From contig JBCCBV010000011.1 in assembly GCA_039033855.1 (NCBI GenBank), forward strand, positions 44,074 to 108,073: 64,000 nucleotides of DNA, in the 5' to 3' direction. Below, one piece after another: positions 1 to 8,490 of this stretch; positions within the stretch are counted from its first letter, which is position 1, and each line of letters opens with the position of its first letter. The translations under genes and the position numbers were made by a program. The DNA is from JBCCBV01 sp039033855 (GTDB lineage: Bacteria; Planctomycetota; Phycisphaerae; Phycisphaerales; Phycisphaeraceae). The notes under the pieces are model-generated. The model did no database searches. It was not told where the DNA came from and saw nothing but the letters and a program-made list of their open reading frames with translations.

Positions 1-425
1 AAGGCGCGAGAATCCGACTCGACCTGATAGTCGTTGGGGACGAAGATGTTCCACCGGTACCAGCGGGTGTCACCGTTGTTGCCCATGCCGGCGAGGTCGC
101 CCGGGCGGGTGTCTTTCTTGAGCTCGCTGCGGTTGCTGGTTTCGACGTATTCGTCGTTGCGGAACAGCGAGAAACGCACGCCGTAGTCGCCGTCGCCCGC
201 ACCCTCGATGGCGCGGATGCGATCCGAGCCGGGCACGTCGTCCCACTGCTCGTCGCGCCAGCTCTGGCCGGTGAGGTTGAGCTGGCCGCCGAACTCGAAG
301 CCGTCTTCGAAGATCACGTCGGCGTGGGTCGGCGCCGCCATCGCCGCAGCGCACAGCGCCATGGCGGGAGCCGTAAAGGCGTGGGGTCGGGGGTGAAATC
401 GTTTGAGCATCGTCGGCTTCGCCAT
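1..425 (-). CDS. Secreted polysaccharide-lyase-like protein, C-terminus outside window
   Basis: Only the first ~140 residues are visible; the frame stays open to the left edge. The N-terminus has a basic start and a hydrophobic, Ala-rich stretch ending near APTHAD, a plausible signal peptide. The mature part carries SNRSELKKD followed by RWYRWNIFVPNDY, which recalls the jelly-roll lyases of the heparin lyase I / glucuronan lyase type, in which an RSEL segment is common. That family call is from memory of the motif only. Two in-frame ATGs (425 and 410) are possible and neither has a clear ribosome site. It lies 45 bp downstream of the xylanase on the same strand, so co-transcription is likely. 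It could instead be a concanavalin-like lectin domain protein without lyase activity. Confidence 0.6.
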   Translation of the reverse strand, partial: MAKPTMLKRFHPRPHAFTAPAMALCAAAMAAPTHADVIFEDGFEFGGQLNLTGQSWRDEQWDDVPGSDRIRAIEGAGDGDYGVRFSLFRNDEYVETSNRSELKKDTRPGDLAGMGNNGDTRWYRWNIFVPNDYQVESDSRA

Positions 426-470
426 CGGGTCAGCGGTGAAGGTTCGGCGTTCAGTAGAGTCGTCCGGGGG

Positions 471-2300
471 TTACTTGTGCGTGATCGTGACGGGCTCGGC
501 GTTACGCTCAAGCGTCACGCGATGGGTGCTTTGGCCGTCGGGCGTGGTGACCGTGACACGATATGCGCCCAAAAATCCCCGTACCTTGGCCTGCCCGCGG
601 GAATCGGTCTGCACCGACGCGCGGGTCTTCCACTCGCCGTGCACCAGGTCGTGGAACGCACGGCCGACGGGCATGAGCTCCCAATCGGCGTCAAACCACG
701 CCGCCTCGGGCATCCAGGTGGGGGTGGCGGACCAGTAGTTCCAGCCCTGAAACGCGGTGACCGACGGGTGGCTGAAGATCGCGATCAGGAAGTCCTTGGT
801 GTACTTCTCGGCCAGGGCGTGGTTGGCGGTGCTCAGGTCGTACTCGGTGATCTGCAAGCCGATGCCCAGGTCGGCGAACTTATCGAGGATCTCCAGCACG
901 CGCGTCGGCGGGGTGTAGCCGCCGCCAAGGTGCGCCTGGAAGCCCAGCGCGTCGATCGGGGCACCCTTGGCTCGCGCGTCCTTAATCAGGTCGTAGACAA
1001 ACTGGTGCTTCACGCGGTTCGTGCCGTTTTGCCCGAGCAAAGCGAAGTCGTTGTAGATGAGCGTGGCGTCGGGGGCGTGCTTGCGGGCCATTTGGAACCA
1101 CTCGACCACGATGTCGTCGCCCAGCAGGTGGATGAACTCGTTTTGGTTGTAGGCCTCGTTGACCACGTCCCACACGTCGATCATGCCGGCGGTGGCGGTG
1201 AGGATCGACTCCATGTGGTTGGCGACGCGAGTGCGCAGGAGTTCGGGGTTGTCTTGCGCGGCGGCCCAGAGCTCTTCGGCGTCTTCGGTGCGGAACTTTT
1301 CGAGCCCGGGCCAGACGAGCACGTGGCCATGGACACGCAGGTCGGTGTTCTGCTTGATCCACCGCAGGGTGCGCAGGGCCACGTCGGGGTCGCGCTCCCA
1401 CCACGACCACTTCAGCGCGTTTTCGATCGCAATCGAGTTGAAGTGCTTTGGCAGGGTGCCAAGGTACGTGTCGGCCTGCGGCGTGTCCCAGTTCTTGGCC
1501 AGCCAATCCGCGCTGATGGCGACACCGAAGTCGAAGGCGTGCGTCGCGAGTTCGACCTCCACCTCCGCACCCGGTAGGGGCCGGCCGTCGGCGTCGACCA
1601 CGGCGAGCGACAGTTCGGCCTTGCGAATCTTTTCGATGCGTTCCAACGCCTGCGTGCGCCAAGCCGCGTCGGGCTCGCTGCCGGTGTAGGCCAGGCTGAT
1701 AGCGGGCAGGTCGTTGGGGTCGACGCTTCGGCCGAAGTTGACGACCTCCAGGCCCGCGATCTCGATCGCCTGCGGCGGGTAGCCGCCGGAGAAGACCGCC
1801 GCTACCTGCCCTGCGGGGACCGCCTTGGTGAATCGGTCGGCGAGGTAATACTTCTTCCACTGCGGCCCGAGCGTCCACTCGCGGTACAGGCCGCGCTCGA
1901 ACGGCGGTCCGACTCGCTGCACGCGGAACAGCGTGAAACCTTCGCCGGTTTCATAACGATCGGCCTCGACGGTGCGGGCCCAGAACGAAGCGAAGAAGGT
2001 CTCGCCCTGACGGATGCCGGTGGTCAGGGGCAGCCGGGCCTCGATGCCGTAATGGAACCCGGGCTGCTTCTTGGTGATGAGCCGGAAGCCGGGGCCGTGG
2101 CCGTCGGTCTGCGCGTCGGTGAGTTCGATGATTTCGGCGTCGGCCGCGTTGGCTCCGGACAGCCTCATCTCACCGGTGAGCGGGGCGAGCCGGCCCTCGA
2201 TGCCCTCCACGACGACGGGCTGGGCGGAGATGCGGCCGTCCACCTCCGCTTGAAGGAGTAACAATAAGCAGGCCATCGAGAGGCGCAAGACGGTCTTCAT
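471..2300 (-). CDS. Endo-1,4-beta-xylanase, glycoside hydrolase family 10
   Basis: Hydrolyses internal beta-1,4 bonds of xylan. The 609-residue protein starts with a signal peptide (MKTVLRLSMACLLLLLQ), then a beta-rich region of ~200 residues that looks like a carbohydrate-binding or jelly-roll module, then the GH10 barrel from about residue 225. GH10 hallmarks are visible: ENALKWSWWERD, HGHVLVWP, the acid/base glutamate in WDVVNEAYN (E382) and the nucleophile glutamate in LQITEYD (E486). The last ~50 residues resemble a small beta-sandwich. It is likely exported to the periplasm or outside. It sits between a lyase-like gene and a pseudopilin gene on the same strand, in a region rich in secreted proteins. 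The GH10 assignment is firm; the true substrate (xylan or mixed beta-1,3/1,4 xylan of algae) cannot be read from sequence. Confidence 0.93.
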   Translation of the reverse strand: MKTVLRLSMACLLLLLQAEVDGRISAQPVVVEGIEGRLAPLTGEMRLSGANAADAEIIELTDAQTDGHGPGFRLITKKQPGFHYGIEARLPLTTGIRQGETFFASFWARTVEADRYETGEGFTLFRVQRVGPPFERGLYREWTLGPQWKKYYLADRFTKAVPAGQVAAVFSGGYPPQAIEIAGLEVVNFGRSVDPNDLPAISLAYTGSEPDAAWRTQALERIEKIRKAELSLAVVDADGRPLPGAEVEVELATHAFDFGVAISADWLAKNWDTPQADTYLGTLPKHFNSIAIENALKWSWWERDPDVALRTLRWIKQNTDLRVHGHVLVWPGLEKFRTEDAEELWAAAQDNPELLRTRVANHMESILTATAGMIDVWDVVNEAYNQNEFIHLLGDDIVVEWFQMARKHAPDATLIYNDFALLGQNGTNRVKHQFVYDLIKDARAKGAPIDALGFQAHLGGGYTPPTRVLEILDKFADLGIGLQITEYDLSTANHALAEKYTKDFLIAIFSHPSVTAFQGWNYWSATPTWMPEAAWFDADWELMPVGRAFHDLVHGEWKTRASVQTDSRGQAKVRGFLGAYRVTVTTPDGQSTHRVTLERNAEPVTITHK

Positions 2301-2369
2301 GGAGTTCGTTTCCCGTTCGATCGGTTGGAGGTGCTGGGCGCCGCGGTACTGCGATGTGCGTGCGCGGGA

Positions 2370-3248
2370 TCAGGTATCGGAGTCGTCGAGCCGCCAGCGG
2401 ATACCGGGATAGTCTGCGAGGTCGCCGATGCTGCCCTTTGTGTTCCCGCCGATGGTGTCGCCGGGCTCGGGCACGTCGTCCGGCCCTGCGTCTTCCACGT
2501 GCCCGTCTGCGAAGTTCAGGTTCATACGCTCAGACCCACCGTGCCGCAGGCTCAAGCGCTCCCACGTGCCGTTGTGCAGCTTGATGCCGTCGTAGAACAG
2601 CACCGTCTGGGTCGGCTTCTTCACCACTTCGATGATGTTCAGCGGGCTGGGCACGAACTGCTGCACCACCGCGTTGGGCGGGTTCGCCACGATGTCGGTC
2701 ACGTCCGAAAGCGGGAAACGTTGGTGATACTGAAAGCCTCCGGTCAGGTCCATGAACATGGAATTGGCGCCGTACCAAGTATCGATTTCGCCCTCGATCC
2801 GGCCGCTGCGGATGTAAAATCCGCGCCAGTAGTGCAAACCCTCTACGGCTCTGCGATCGGCCGGCAAGATCGTGTCGTCGATTTCTTCGTCGATCCCTTC
2901 GGGGCAGCGGAACATGGTGTCGCCGGAGTTGCCGTCGTCGTTGAGCACGTCCTGTGCGGCGCCGTAGCCCTTAAAGGTCAGAATCGCGGCGTAGCTGCCT
3001 TCCTGATCGACCCCGCTAACGGATTCAAGGGTTCGGGCTGGCACGAAGAAGTCTTGGTTATCGTTGGAGTAGGTCGCCTGCGCAATCCCGATCTGCCTCA
3101 GGTTCGACTTGCACTTGGCGTCGCGCGCTGCGCCGCGGGCGGCGCTCAGGGCCGGCAACAGGATGCCGATGAGCAGCGCGATGATCGCGATGACCACCAG
3201 CAGCTCGATCAGCGTGAAGGCGCGTCGGGGTTTGTGGCGAACCGGCAT
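2370..3248 (-). CDS. Pseudopilin-like protein, prepilin N-terminal methylation domain
   Basis: The 292-residue protein has a short basic leader (MPVRHKPRRA) followed by FTLIELLVVIAIIALLIG, the classic prepilin peptidase site and hydrophobic helix of type II secretion/type IV pilus-like proteins. The glycine usually found before the F is an alanine here. The C-terminal part ends with LNFADGHVEDAGPDDVP, matching the H-x9-DG type tail of the many planctomycete pseudopilins. Such proteins are multiplied in planctomycete genomes and have no settled function; a surface or periplasmic assembly role is inferred. It lies 69 bp upstream of the xylanase start, in the same direction. No secretion ATPase or pilus platform gene is near it. 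Confidence 0.85.
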   Translation of the reverse strand: MPVRHKPRRAFTLIELLVVIAIIALLIGILLPALSAARGAARDAKCKSNLRQIGIAQATYSNDNQDFFVPARTLESVSGVDQEGSYAAILTFKGYGAAQDVLNDDGNSGDTMFRCPEGIDEEIDDTILPADRRAVEGLHYWRGFYIRSGRIEGEIDTWYGANSMFMDLTGGFQYHQRFPLSDVTDIVANPPNAVVQQFVPSPLNIIEVVKKPTQTVLFYDGIKLHNGTWERLSLRHGGSERMNLNFADGHVEDAGPDDVPEPGDTIGGNTKGSIGDLADYPGIRWRLDDSDT

Positions 3249-3333
3249 GGCGGGTTCCTTCCGGCTTGAGCGGACGCGCCTTGGCGACGTCCTTCCGCGG
3301 AGGCAGGGCCGGACGTGACAATCGCCCGGCGGG

Positions 3334-3366
3334 AAAGCCCGGGTCCGCCTTTCGACGGGCCCGGGC
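3334..3366 (-). terminator. Candidate intrinsic terminator after the dockerin/PEP-CTERM gene
   Basis: Read on the minus strand, a GCCCGGG arm (3360-3366) and a CCCGGGC arm (3337-3343) form a 7-bp GC stem around a 16-nt loop, followed by TTT (3336-3334). It starts 18 bp after the stop of the dockerin/PEP-CTERM gene. The U-tract is short, so efficiency is uncertain. Confidence 0.5.
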
Positions 3367-3383
3367 AGGAGGTCGTCCGTCCG

Positions 3384-4370
3384 TTATCGGCGGCGACGGA
3401 GCAACGCTGCGCCGCCCACCCCGAGCAGCGCCAGCGATGCCGGTTCGGGCACGGCCGAGGGGCTCGTGGCGCCGAAGTTTCCAGCGAGGATGTCGAAGTC
3501 GAGCAGGTCCACGGCGCCGTCGCCGTTGAAGTCGCCGTCGGCCGCGCCCCCCACGACGGCCGTGCCAAAGTTGCCGGCCAGGATGTCGAAGTCCAGCAGG
3601 TCCACCGATCCGTCGCCGTTGGCGTCGCCATCGAGCGGGGTCGCGGTGAACAGACCGAGGCTCAGGTTGTCGATCGAGATCTGCCGGTAGTCCGGCGTGC
3701 TGCCGCTGGGGCCCCACTGAAAGGTCACCTGGCCGAAGTCGGTCGGCGTGCTCAGCAGCGTCAGGCCGCTGGCCTGGGCGACGCCGTCGAACGACAGGTC
3801 GTACGTGCCGGTGTTGAAGTCGATGGTGCCTTCGACCGGGATGAACCGGCCCGCGGCGTCGTCGAGGTCGAAGTTGACCGCGTTGACGTTGAGCGCGTTC
3901 GAGTAGCCGGTGCCGTTCCAGTATTGGAAGCGGCCGTTGTCGAAGATCTGGAAGTCGATGATCGGCGTGGAGTCGGTACCACCGATGCGGATCCGATGGG
4001 CCAGGCCGAAATCGTCGTTGGTGGCCGCGGCGTCGGGGCGCAGGTCGAAGCTGAAGCTGTAGACGTTGCCAGCGGTCAGGGTGTTGGGCGTGCCCAGGAA
4101 CGCGGCGTCGGGCGTGAAGCGGTTGTTGGCGAACGCGCTCTGCGGGACCGCAGAGGACTGCGCGGCACCGTTGCCGCCGCCGAGCGAGGTGATACTGTAC
4201 AGCGAGCCGTTGCCGGCGAAGCCCGGGCCATTCACCAGCGAGGTGCCCAGGAAGTAGCCGTCGATGGGGTCGAACGTGATGGTGCCGGCCGAAGCGGGCC
4301 CGGCCAGGCCGAGCAGCCCGGCCCCGATCGTCGCGGCCAGAAAGTTGCGTGATTGCAGGCGAGAAGTCAT
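3384..4370 (-). CDS. PEP-CTERM protein with dockerin-type repeats
   Basis: A secreted protein of about 328 residues. Signal peptide at the start (LAATIGAGLLGLAGPASA), then a beta-sandwich-like body, then two near-identical dockerin-type calcium loops at about residues 245-300 (DANGDGSVDLLDFDILAGNF and DFNGDGAVDLLDFDILAGNF), then a PEP-CTERM tail: VPEPASLALL, a hydrophobic stretch and terminal RRRR. The tail targets proteins to the exosortase/envelope sorting system. The dockerin loops suggest Ca-dependent binding to a cohesin-like partner. The start ATG at 4370 is chosen because GGAGAA lies just before it; an upstream ATG at 4445 has no support. The neighbour upstream is a paralog lacking the dockerin part. 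Ligand and role are unknown. Confidence 0.88.
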   Translation of the reverse strand: MTSRLQSRNFLAATIGAGLLGLAGPASAGTITFDPIDGYFLGTSLVNGPGFAGNGSLYSITSLGGGNGAAQSSAVPQSAFANNRFTPDAAFLGTPNTLTAGNVYSFSFDLRPDAAATNDDFGLAHRIRIGGTDSTPIIDFQIFDNGRFQYWNGTGYSNALNVNAVNFDLDDAAGRFIPVEGTIDFNTGTYDLSFDGVAQASGLTLLSTPTDFGQVTFQWGPSGSTPDYRQISIDNLSLGLFTATPLDGDANGDGSVDLLDFDILAGNFGTAVVGGAADGDFNGDGAVDLLDFDILAGNFGATSPSAVPEPASLALLGVGGAALLRRRR

Positions 4371-4422
4371 AGCGGTTCTCCGAATCAAATAAGTCGTAAG
4401 GGGGTGGCTCAAGAGAAGCCGG

Positions 4423-4440
4423 TTCGGCCGAAGGGCCGAA
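4423..4440 (-). terminator. Candidate hairpin terminator after second PEP-CTERM gene
   Basis: TTCGGCC and GGCCGAA form a perfect 7-bp stem closed by a 4-nt loop, 21 bp past the stop of the 254-residue PEP-CTERM gene. No clear U-tract follows, so it may instead be an mRNA-stabilising hairpin between the two paralogs. Confidence 0.4.
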
Positions 4441-4460
4441 TCCACAAGGTCATGTCGTCA

Positions 4461-5225
4461 TCAAGCGGAGCGACGCCGACGGGCAACGCCGAGCAATCCG
4501 GCGCCCAACAAGGCCGCCGAGGCGGGTTCGGGCACTACTTCGATCGAAAGGTTGTCCACGCTCACCTGGCGGACGGGGTCGGCCGAGGTGGTGTGGCGTT
4601 GGAAAGTGACCTGCCCGAAAGAGCTCGGCGTGTTGAGGAGGCTGAACGTGCCTTGCGACACGCCGTCGACGTCCACATCGAAAGTCCCGGCGTCGATGTC
4701 GATCACGCCTTCGATGGTGATGAAGCGTGCGCCTAGGTCGTCGAGGTCGAGCGAGGCACCGTTGATGTTCTGGGCGTTGGTCCCGCCGATCTGCAGGCGG
4801 CCGTTGTTGAAGACCTCGAAGCTCACCATCGGCGAACCGTCGGTGCCGCCCAGGCGGAGGCGGTGGGCCAGGCCGAAGTCGTCCAGGCTGCCGGTGCTGT
4901 CGTTGCGCAGGTCGAAGCTGAAGTCGTACGCCTGACCCGCGGTCGAGGTGTCCGGCGTGCCCAGGAAGGCGGCGCCGGGCACGAAGCGGTTGTTCGAGAA
5001 CGCCCCTTGCGGCGAAGCGGAGCTCTGCGCTGCGCCGTTGCCGCCGCCGAGCGAGGTGATCGAGAACAAGCCGCCGTTACCGGCCCAGTCGGGGTTGACG
5101 ACCAGAGACGTGCCCAAGGCGTAGCCGTCGGCGGGGTCGAAGCTGATGGTGCCGGCCGAGGCCGCGCCAACGGGCAGGGCCAAGGCGACGGCGCCGATCC
5201 AGATTTGTGTTTGCGTGCGATGCAT
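4461..5225 (-). CDS. PEP-CTERM protein, paralog without dockerin
   Basis: A 254-residue secreted protein: signal peptide (IGAVALALPVGAASA), a body that aligns closely by eye with the downstream paralog (shared GTISFDPADGY, SITSLGGGNGAAQSSA, FGLAHRLRLGGTD, SFGQVTFQ, VDNLSIE), and a PEP-CTERM tail (VVPEPASAALLGAGLLG then RRRR). It lacks the two dockerin loops present in the paralog. The start is secure: AGGAGG lies 8 nt before ATG. The tandem pair probably arose by duplication, with gain or loss of the dockerin region. The body repeats a concanavalin-like pattern often seen in planctomycete exported proteins; carbohydrate binding is only a guess. Confidence 0.85.
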   Translation of the reverse strand: MHRTQTQIWIGAVALALPVGAASAGTISFDPADGYALGTSLVVNPDWAGNGGLFSITSLGGGNGAAQSSASPQGAFSNNRFVPGAAFLGTPDTSTAGQAYDFSFDLRNDSTGSLDDFGLAHRLRLGGTDGSPMVSFEVFNNGRLQIGGTNAQNINGASLDLDDLGARFITIEGVIDIDAGTFDVDVDGVSQGTFSLLNTPSSFGQVTFQRHTTSADPVRQVSVDNLSIEVVPEPASAALLGAGLLGVARRRRSA

Positions 5226-5291
5226 GGTGAGTCCTCCTAAGTAGATGAAGCAGAAACGCTCGGTAAATGGGGTGGGGTCAAGCGGAAACGG

Positions 5292-6341
5292 TTAGGCCAC
5301 GCCGGTCGGCGAGGCCGTGGAATGCCCGATCATCAAGGGAACCTCTACAGCGAGGCTGGAGTCGCGGCGGTCCGGTTCTTCGATTTGGCGGAGCAACATC
5401 TCCACGCCGCTACGGCCGACTTGCCGGCGGGGAGTGACCAACTGGGTGAGCGGGGCGCCGAGGTGGTTGACGCCCTCGTCTTCGCTCACGCCAACCAGCG
5501 AAAGGTCTTTGCCAAGCTCAAGTCCGAGCTGAGCGGCGGCGTACGCAAGGAGCGTCGTGTCGATCTGCGCATACGCCACAACGGCGGTAGGGCGGTCGGG
5601 CGACTTGAGCCACGCCAGCGCCCGGGCCAGGCGGTCGTCTTCGAGCGGGTTGGCGTCGCACACGAACCGCGGCGCGGCGCCGGCGAATTGCACTTGCGGG
5701 GTGAGCCCCGCTTGGTGCATGGCGTGCTCGTAGCCTTGGCGACGGTCGGCCTCGCTGAAGTGGCCGTGCTCGGAGGTCAGATAAAAAGCGATGCGCTTGT
5801 GGCCCAGGTCGATCAGGTGCTGCGTGCCGCGGGCGAAGGCGTCGACCTCGTCGGGGTACACGCAGCGGGCATCGCGCTTGGTGTTGAGCCAGATCGCCGG
5901 GATGCGGTGTTTCTTGAGAAGGGCCGGCAGGTCGGGTGGCACCAGGTGGGTGTAGTTGACCAGGATGCCGTCGGCCGATTGCTCGCGCAAGATCTTGGGG
6001 ACGTAGTCGGCGTCGGTGAGTTTGGTGTCGGGCAGCCGGCTGACGGTCAGCTGGACGTCGTGCTCGATCAGCCCGTCCTGGATGCCGCGGATCACGCCGC
6101 TGTAGAGCACGCTGGCCCCGGCCTCGGTGGACATCAGCAGATCGATGGAGCCGCGTCGGCCGGTGGAGATCATGCGGGCGGCGGTGTCGGGCCGGTAGCC
6201 GAGTTCGTCGGCCACGGCCCGCACTCGGGTGGCCAGCGATTCGCTGACACGCACGTTGCTCTTGCCCCCCACCAGGACTTTGCTCACCGACTGGCGGGAG
6301 ACGCCGAGCTTTTGCGCAATGTCGGCGGCGGTGACGGCCAT
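5292..6341 (-). CDS. LacI-family transcriptional regulator
   Basis: A 349-residue DNA-binding regulator. The N-terminal LacI helix-turn-helix is complete (VTAADIAQKLGVSRQSVSKV, then the hinge-like segment ending ELGYRPDTAARMIST). It is followed by a periplasmic-binding-protein-like effector domain (SGVIRGIQDGL, DGILVNYTH, GHKRIAFYLTSEHGHFSEADRRQGYEHAM, LSLVGVSEDEG). Such proteins usually repress sugar-catabolic genes and release DNA when a sugar or oligosaccharide binds. Two abutting 16-bp palindromes lie 41-72 bp before the start codon and are good candidates for autoregulation. A related half-site occurs before the sulfatase gene near 19.4 kb. Its genomic place between the secreted-protein genes and the lyase run suggests control of polysaccharide use; the effector is unknown. 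Confidence 0.93.
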   Translation of the reverse strand: MAVTAADIAQKLGVSRQSVSKVLVGGKSNVRVSESLATRVRAVADELGYRPDTAARMISTGRRGSIDLLMSTEAGASVLYSGVIRGIQDGLIEHDVQLTVSRLPDTKLTDADYVPKILREQSADGILVNYTHLVPPDLPALLKKHRIPAIWLNTKRDARCVYPDEVDAFARGTQHLIDLGHKRIAFYLTSEHGHFSEADRRQGYEHAMHQAGLTPQVQFAGAAPRFVCDANPLEDDRLARALAWLKSPDRPTAVVAYAQIDTTLLAYAAAQLGLELGKDLSLVGVSEDEGVNHLGAPLTQLVTPRRQVGRSGVEMLLRQIEEPDRRDSSLAVEVPLMIGHSTASPTGVA

Positions 6342-6381
6342 GGGGAGAACCTGGACAAGAAGCGAGGGGAACGGGGCGGGT

Positions 6382-6413
6382 GATTACCCGCGAAATCGAT
6401 TACCCGAGTAATC
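6382..6413. promoter_or_regulatory. Two abutting 16-bp operator-like palindromes before the LacI gene
   Basis: Site 1 (6382-6397) reads GATTACCCGCGAAATC; site 2 (6398-6413) reads GATTACCCGAGTAATC. Site 2 is an inverted repeat with 6-bp arms (GATTAC/GTAATC) around a 4-bp centre containing CG, the usual centre of LacI-family operators; site 1 has one mismatch in the right arm. The two sites touch, with centres 16 bp apart. They stand 41-72 bp upstream of the LacI start and so are likely autoregulatory. The rest of 6342-6546 shows nothing else recognisable. Confidence 0.65.
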
Positions 6414-6546
6414 TACCGCGCGTGTGAGCGTCGTCAAGACCGTTACAACCGTAAATGCCACAATTCTCGCTTTGAGGATCGAAATCACCCTCAAAACGAT
6501 GAAATCAGCTGAAATCAATGGCAAATTGGCGCCGGCAAGGCACGCC

Positions 6547-8412
6547 TCACGCCTGCCCGGCGGGGATCAGCCTGGCCCCGATTTCGTGCCGTCCCGGGCC
6601 CGCGTCGAAGGCGCAGACCACCCGGCAGACGCCCGAGTTGGCGGCTTGGGGCGGAGACTGCTCGGCGCTCTCAACCACCATTTCGGCCGTGGTGGGAGCA
6701 TTGACTTCAATGCGGACGCGCTTGCCGGCTTGCTCGAGTTCGATACGCCGGCCGTTCACCGTGGGCGTTGCCGGAGTGAGCAGGGCCCACTCGACCCGGG
6801 CCGGGCGGGTGAGGTCGATCGTGTCCGCGACCTCGGCCACGCCCGTGCGGTGGTGGAACCGCACCCGACGGACCACGCTTTGCGCCGGGTCGCGATAGGC
6901 GTCGGTCAGGTCGAGTTGGCAAGACGAGGCGTCGCCAGTGGTTTCGATGTCGGAGAGCGCAGTGGCGACGCGCATGCGCTGCTGGGCGCCGTCGATCACC
7001 GGCACGCTGTGGGCATAGGTCGAGCAGCGGAACCAGTCGAATCGCTTGCCGGGCTGGCTGGGGTCGGCCGGGTCGAACTCTTCCCAATAACCGGGCAGGC
7101 GGTAATCGTCGCGGCCCAGGTCGATGATCCACCGCTGACCGAGCGCGTGATACTCGAAGGTGCCGAGGTCCAAGTGGCCGTGCGATTCGGGGTTCCACCC
7201 GCCCTTGAGGCTCAGGAACGCGCGGGGATGCTTGTCGGGTTCGCTGCGGAACACCGCGAGGGGCGTGGGCCCGTCGAGACGGTCTGACAAAACGGGGATA
7301 TATGCAACCTCCGTCGGCGGCGTCCACCAAACCAAGTGGTATGGCGTGACCGTTTCCGGATGCTCCGCGAGATAGTCGTGCTCGGCGGTGGCGAACTCGG
7401 GCCGGCCGTGCCATTGTGCAAAAAAGAATTGCGCCAGGCTGCGGTGGCTGTCGCGGTCTTCGTAAGACTGATCTCCGAAGCAAACCGTGTGGCCCGCGGG
7501 CGAAAGCACCCGGGCGGGGTACTCGGCGGTGCGCGCCAGGCCGGGCAGCGACATCAGGCCCAGATCGGCGCCCAGCGCCGTGTCCAAGCCCGAGGCGAAC
7601 ATCGCCAAGTATCGCACGGCATACCCCCAGTAGATCGCCCCTTCGGGATACGCGCCCTCGGGAACGAAGGACGACAAGCCGGCTTCCACCGACACGCGGG
7701 CCGTGGCCAAGAGGTCTGCGCAGGTCTGCGGTTCGAGGTGATGACACGCCAGGCAGGCGAGCGCGACCCCGGTGTTGCAGACCACGTTCCAGTTGTTGCG
7801 CAGCGCGCGCCAAGGCAAGTGGGGCCAATCGTCGCGGTACGCCTGCGCCGCAGGGGCCAGGCCTTTTTCGAGGATCGCTTGCGAAGCACGCGTGCGCGCT
7901 GCGTCGTCCAGACCGTCCCACGCCCACGCCAGACCGAGCGCAAGTGCGCTCATCATCTCGGCGGTGTCGAGGAAGTGCTTGGGGTTCCAGTCCGGCAGGA
8001 CGGCAGCCGCGTCGAGCACTTGCGCCAGCCTCGCGATCAGCGCGGGGTCCCGGGTCAAACGCCATGCCAGCGCCAGGTCGGTGCATCGGCGGACCGCCTC
8101 GCGGCTGGTCTCGAGCATGTGACGGTATTCGTCTTGCCCGTACCAGAGCATCGGGAGCGGCTCGCCTTCAAGATAGAGCCGTGCGCGGTCGACCAAGGTC
8201 GCGGTGAGTCGTGTAATCGCCGGGTTGTCCGCGGCTTGCGCTCGGAGCGCATCCACCCGTTCCGCGGTGAGCAGCAGGTCCGGTGCCCGGCCGGGCAGCT
8301 TGCTCAGATGCGGCGCGAGCGATTCACGCAAGGCCACCACCCGCGCGGGGTCGGGCGTGTTGGGCAGCGGCCGGTTGGGGTCCATCATCTGCGACGTGCT
8401 GCTTGCCGGCAT
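6547..8412 (-). CDS. Heparinase II/III-family polysaccharide lyase
   Basis: A 621-residue protein of the alginate-lyase/heparinase II-III superfamily: an N-terminal alpha/alpha toroid (LPWRALRNNWNVVCNTG, VPEGAYPEGAIYWGYAVRYL) and a C-terminal beta-sandwich (from about residue 380; LKGGWNPESHGHLDLGTFEY, QRWIIDLGRDDY). Such enzymes cleave uronic-acid-containing chains by beta-elimination, leaving unsaturated ends, which fits the GH88 and uronate genes nearby. Candidate active-site residues (NNWN, Y of AIYWGY, H of ESHGH) are present. No signal peptide is evident, so it may act on imported oligosaccharides in the cytoplasm. The start has GGGAG 9 nt before ATG. It is the last gene of a minus-strand run. 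Substrate (alginate, glycosaminoglycan, ulvan or other) cannot be told. Confidence 0.85.
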   Translation of the reverse strand: MPASSTSQMMDPNRPLPNTPDPARVVALRESLAPHLSKLPGRAPDLLLTAERVDALRAQAADNPAITRLTATLVDRARLYLEGEPLPMLWYGQDEYRHMLETSREAVRRCTDLALAWRLTRDPALIARLAQVLDAAAVLPDWNPKHFLDTAEMMSALALGLAWAWDGLDDAARTRASQAILEKGLAPAAQAYRDDWPHLPWRALRNNWNVVCNTGVALACLACHHLEPQTCADLLATARVSVEAGLSSFVPEGAYPEGAIYWGYAVRYLAMFASGLDTALGADLGLMSLPGLARTAEYPARVLSPAGHTVCFGDQSYEDRDSHRSLAQFFFAQWHGRPEFATAEHDYLAEHPETVTPYHLVWWTPPTEVAYIPVLSDRLDGPTPLAVFRSEPDKHPRAFLSLKGGWNPESHGHLDLGTFEYHALGQRWIIDLGRDDYRLPGYWEEFDPADPSQPGKRFDWFRCSTYAHSVPVIDGAQQRMRVATALSDIETTGDASSCQLDLTDAYRDPAQSVVRRVRFHHRTGVAEVADTIDLTRPARVEWALLTPATPTVNGRRIELEQAGKRVRIEVNAPTTAEMVVESAEQSPPQAANSGVCRVVCAFDAGPGRHEIGARLIPAGQA

Positions 8413-8490
8413 GGTGTTGCTCCCAGGCTTACCCGTCCGAGACGGCCTGCTTGAAGGGCTACTTGGATGAGGCGATCGATCTGAAAGGAG

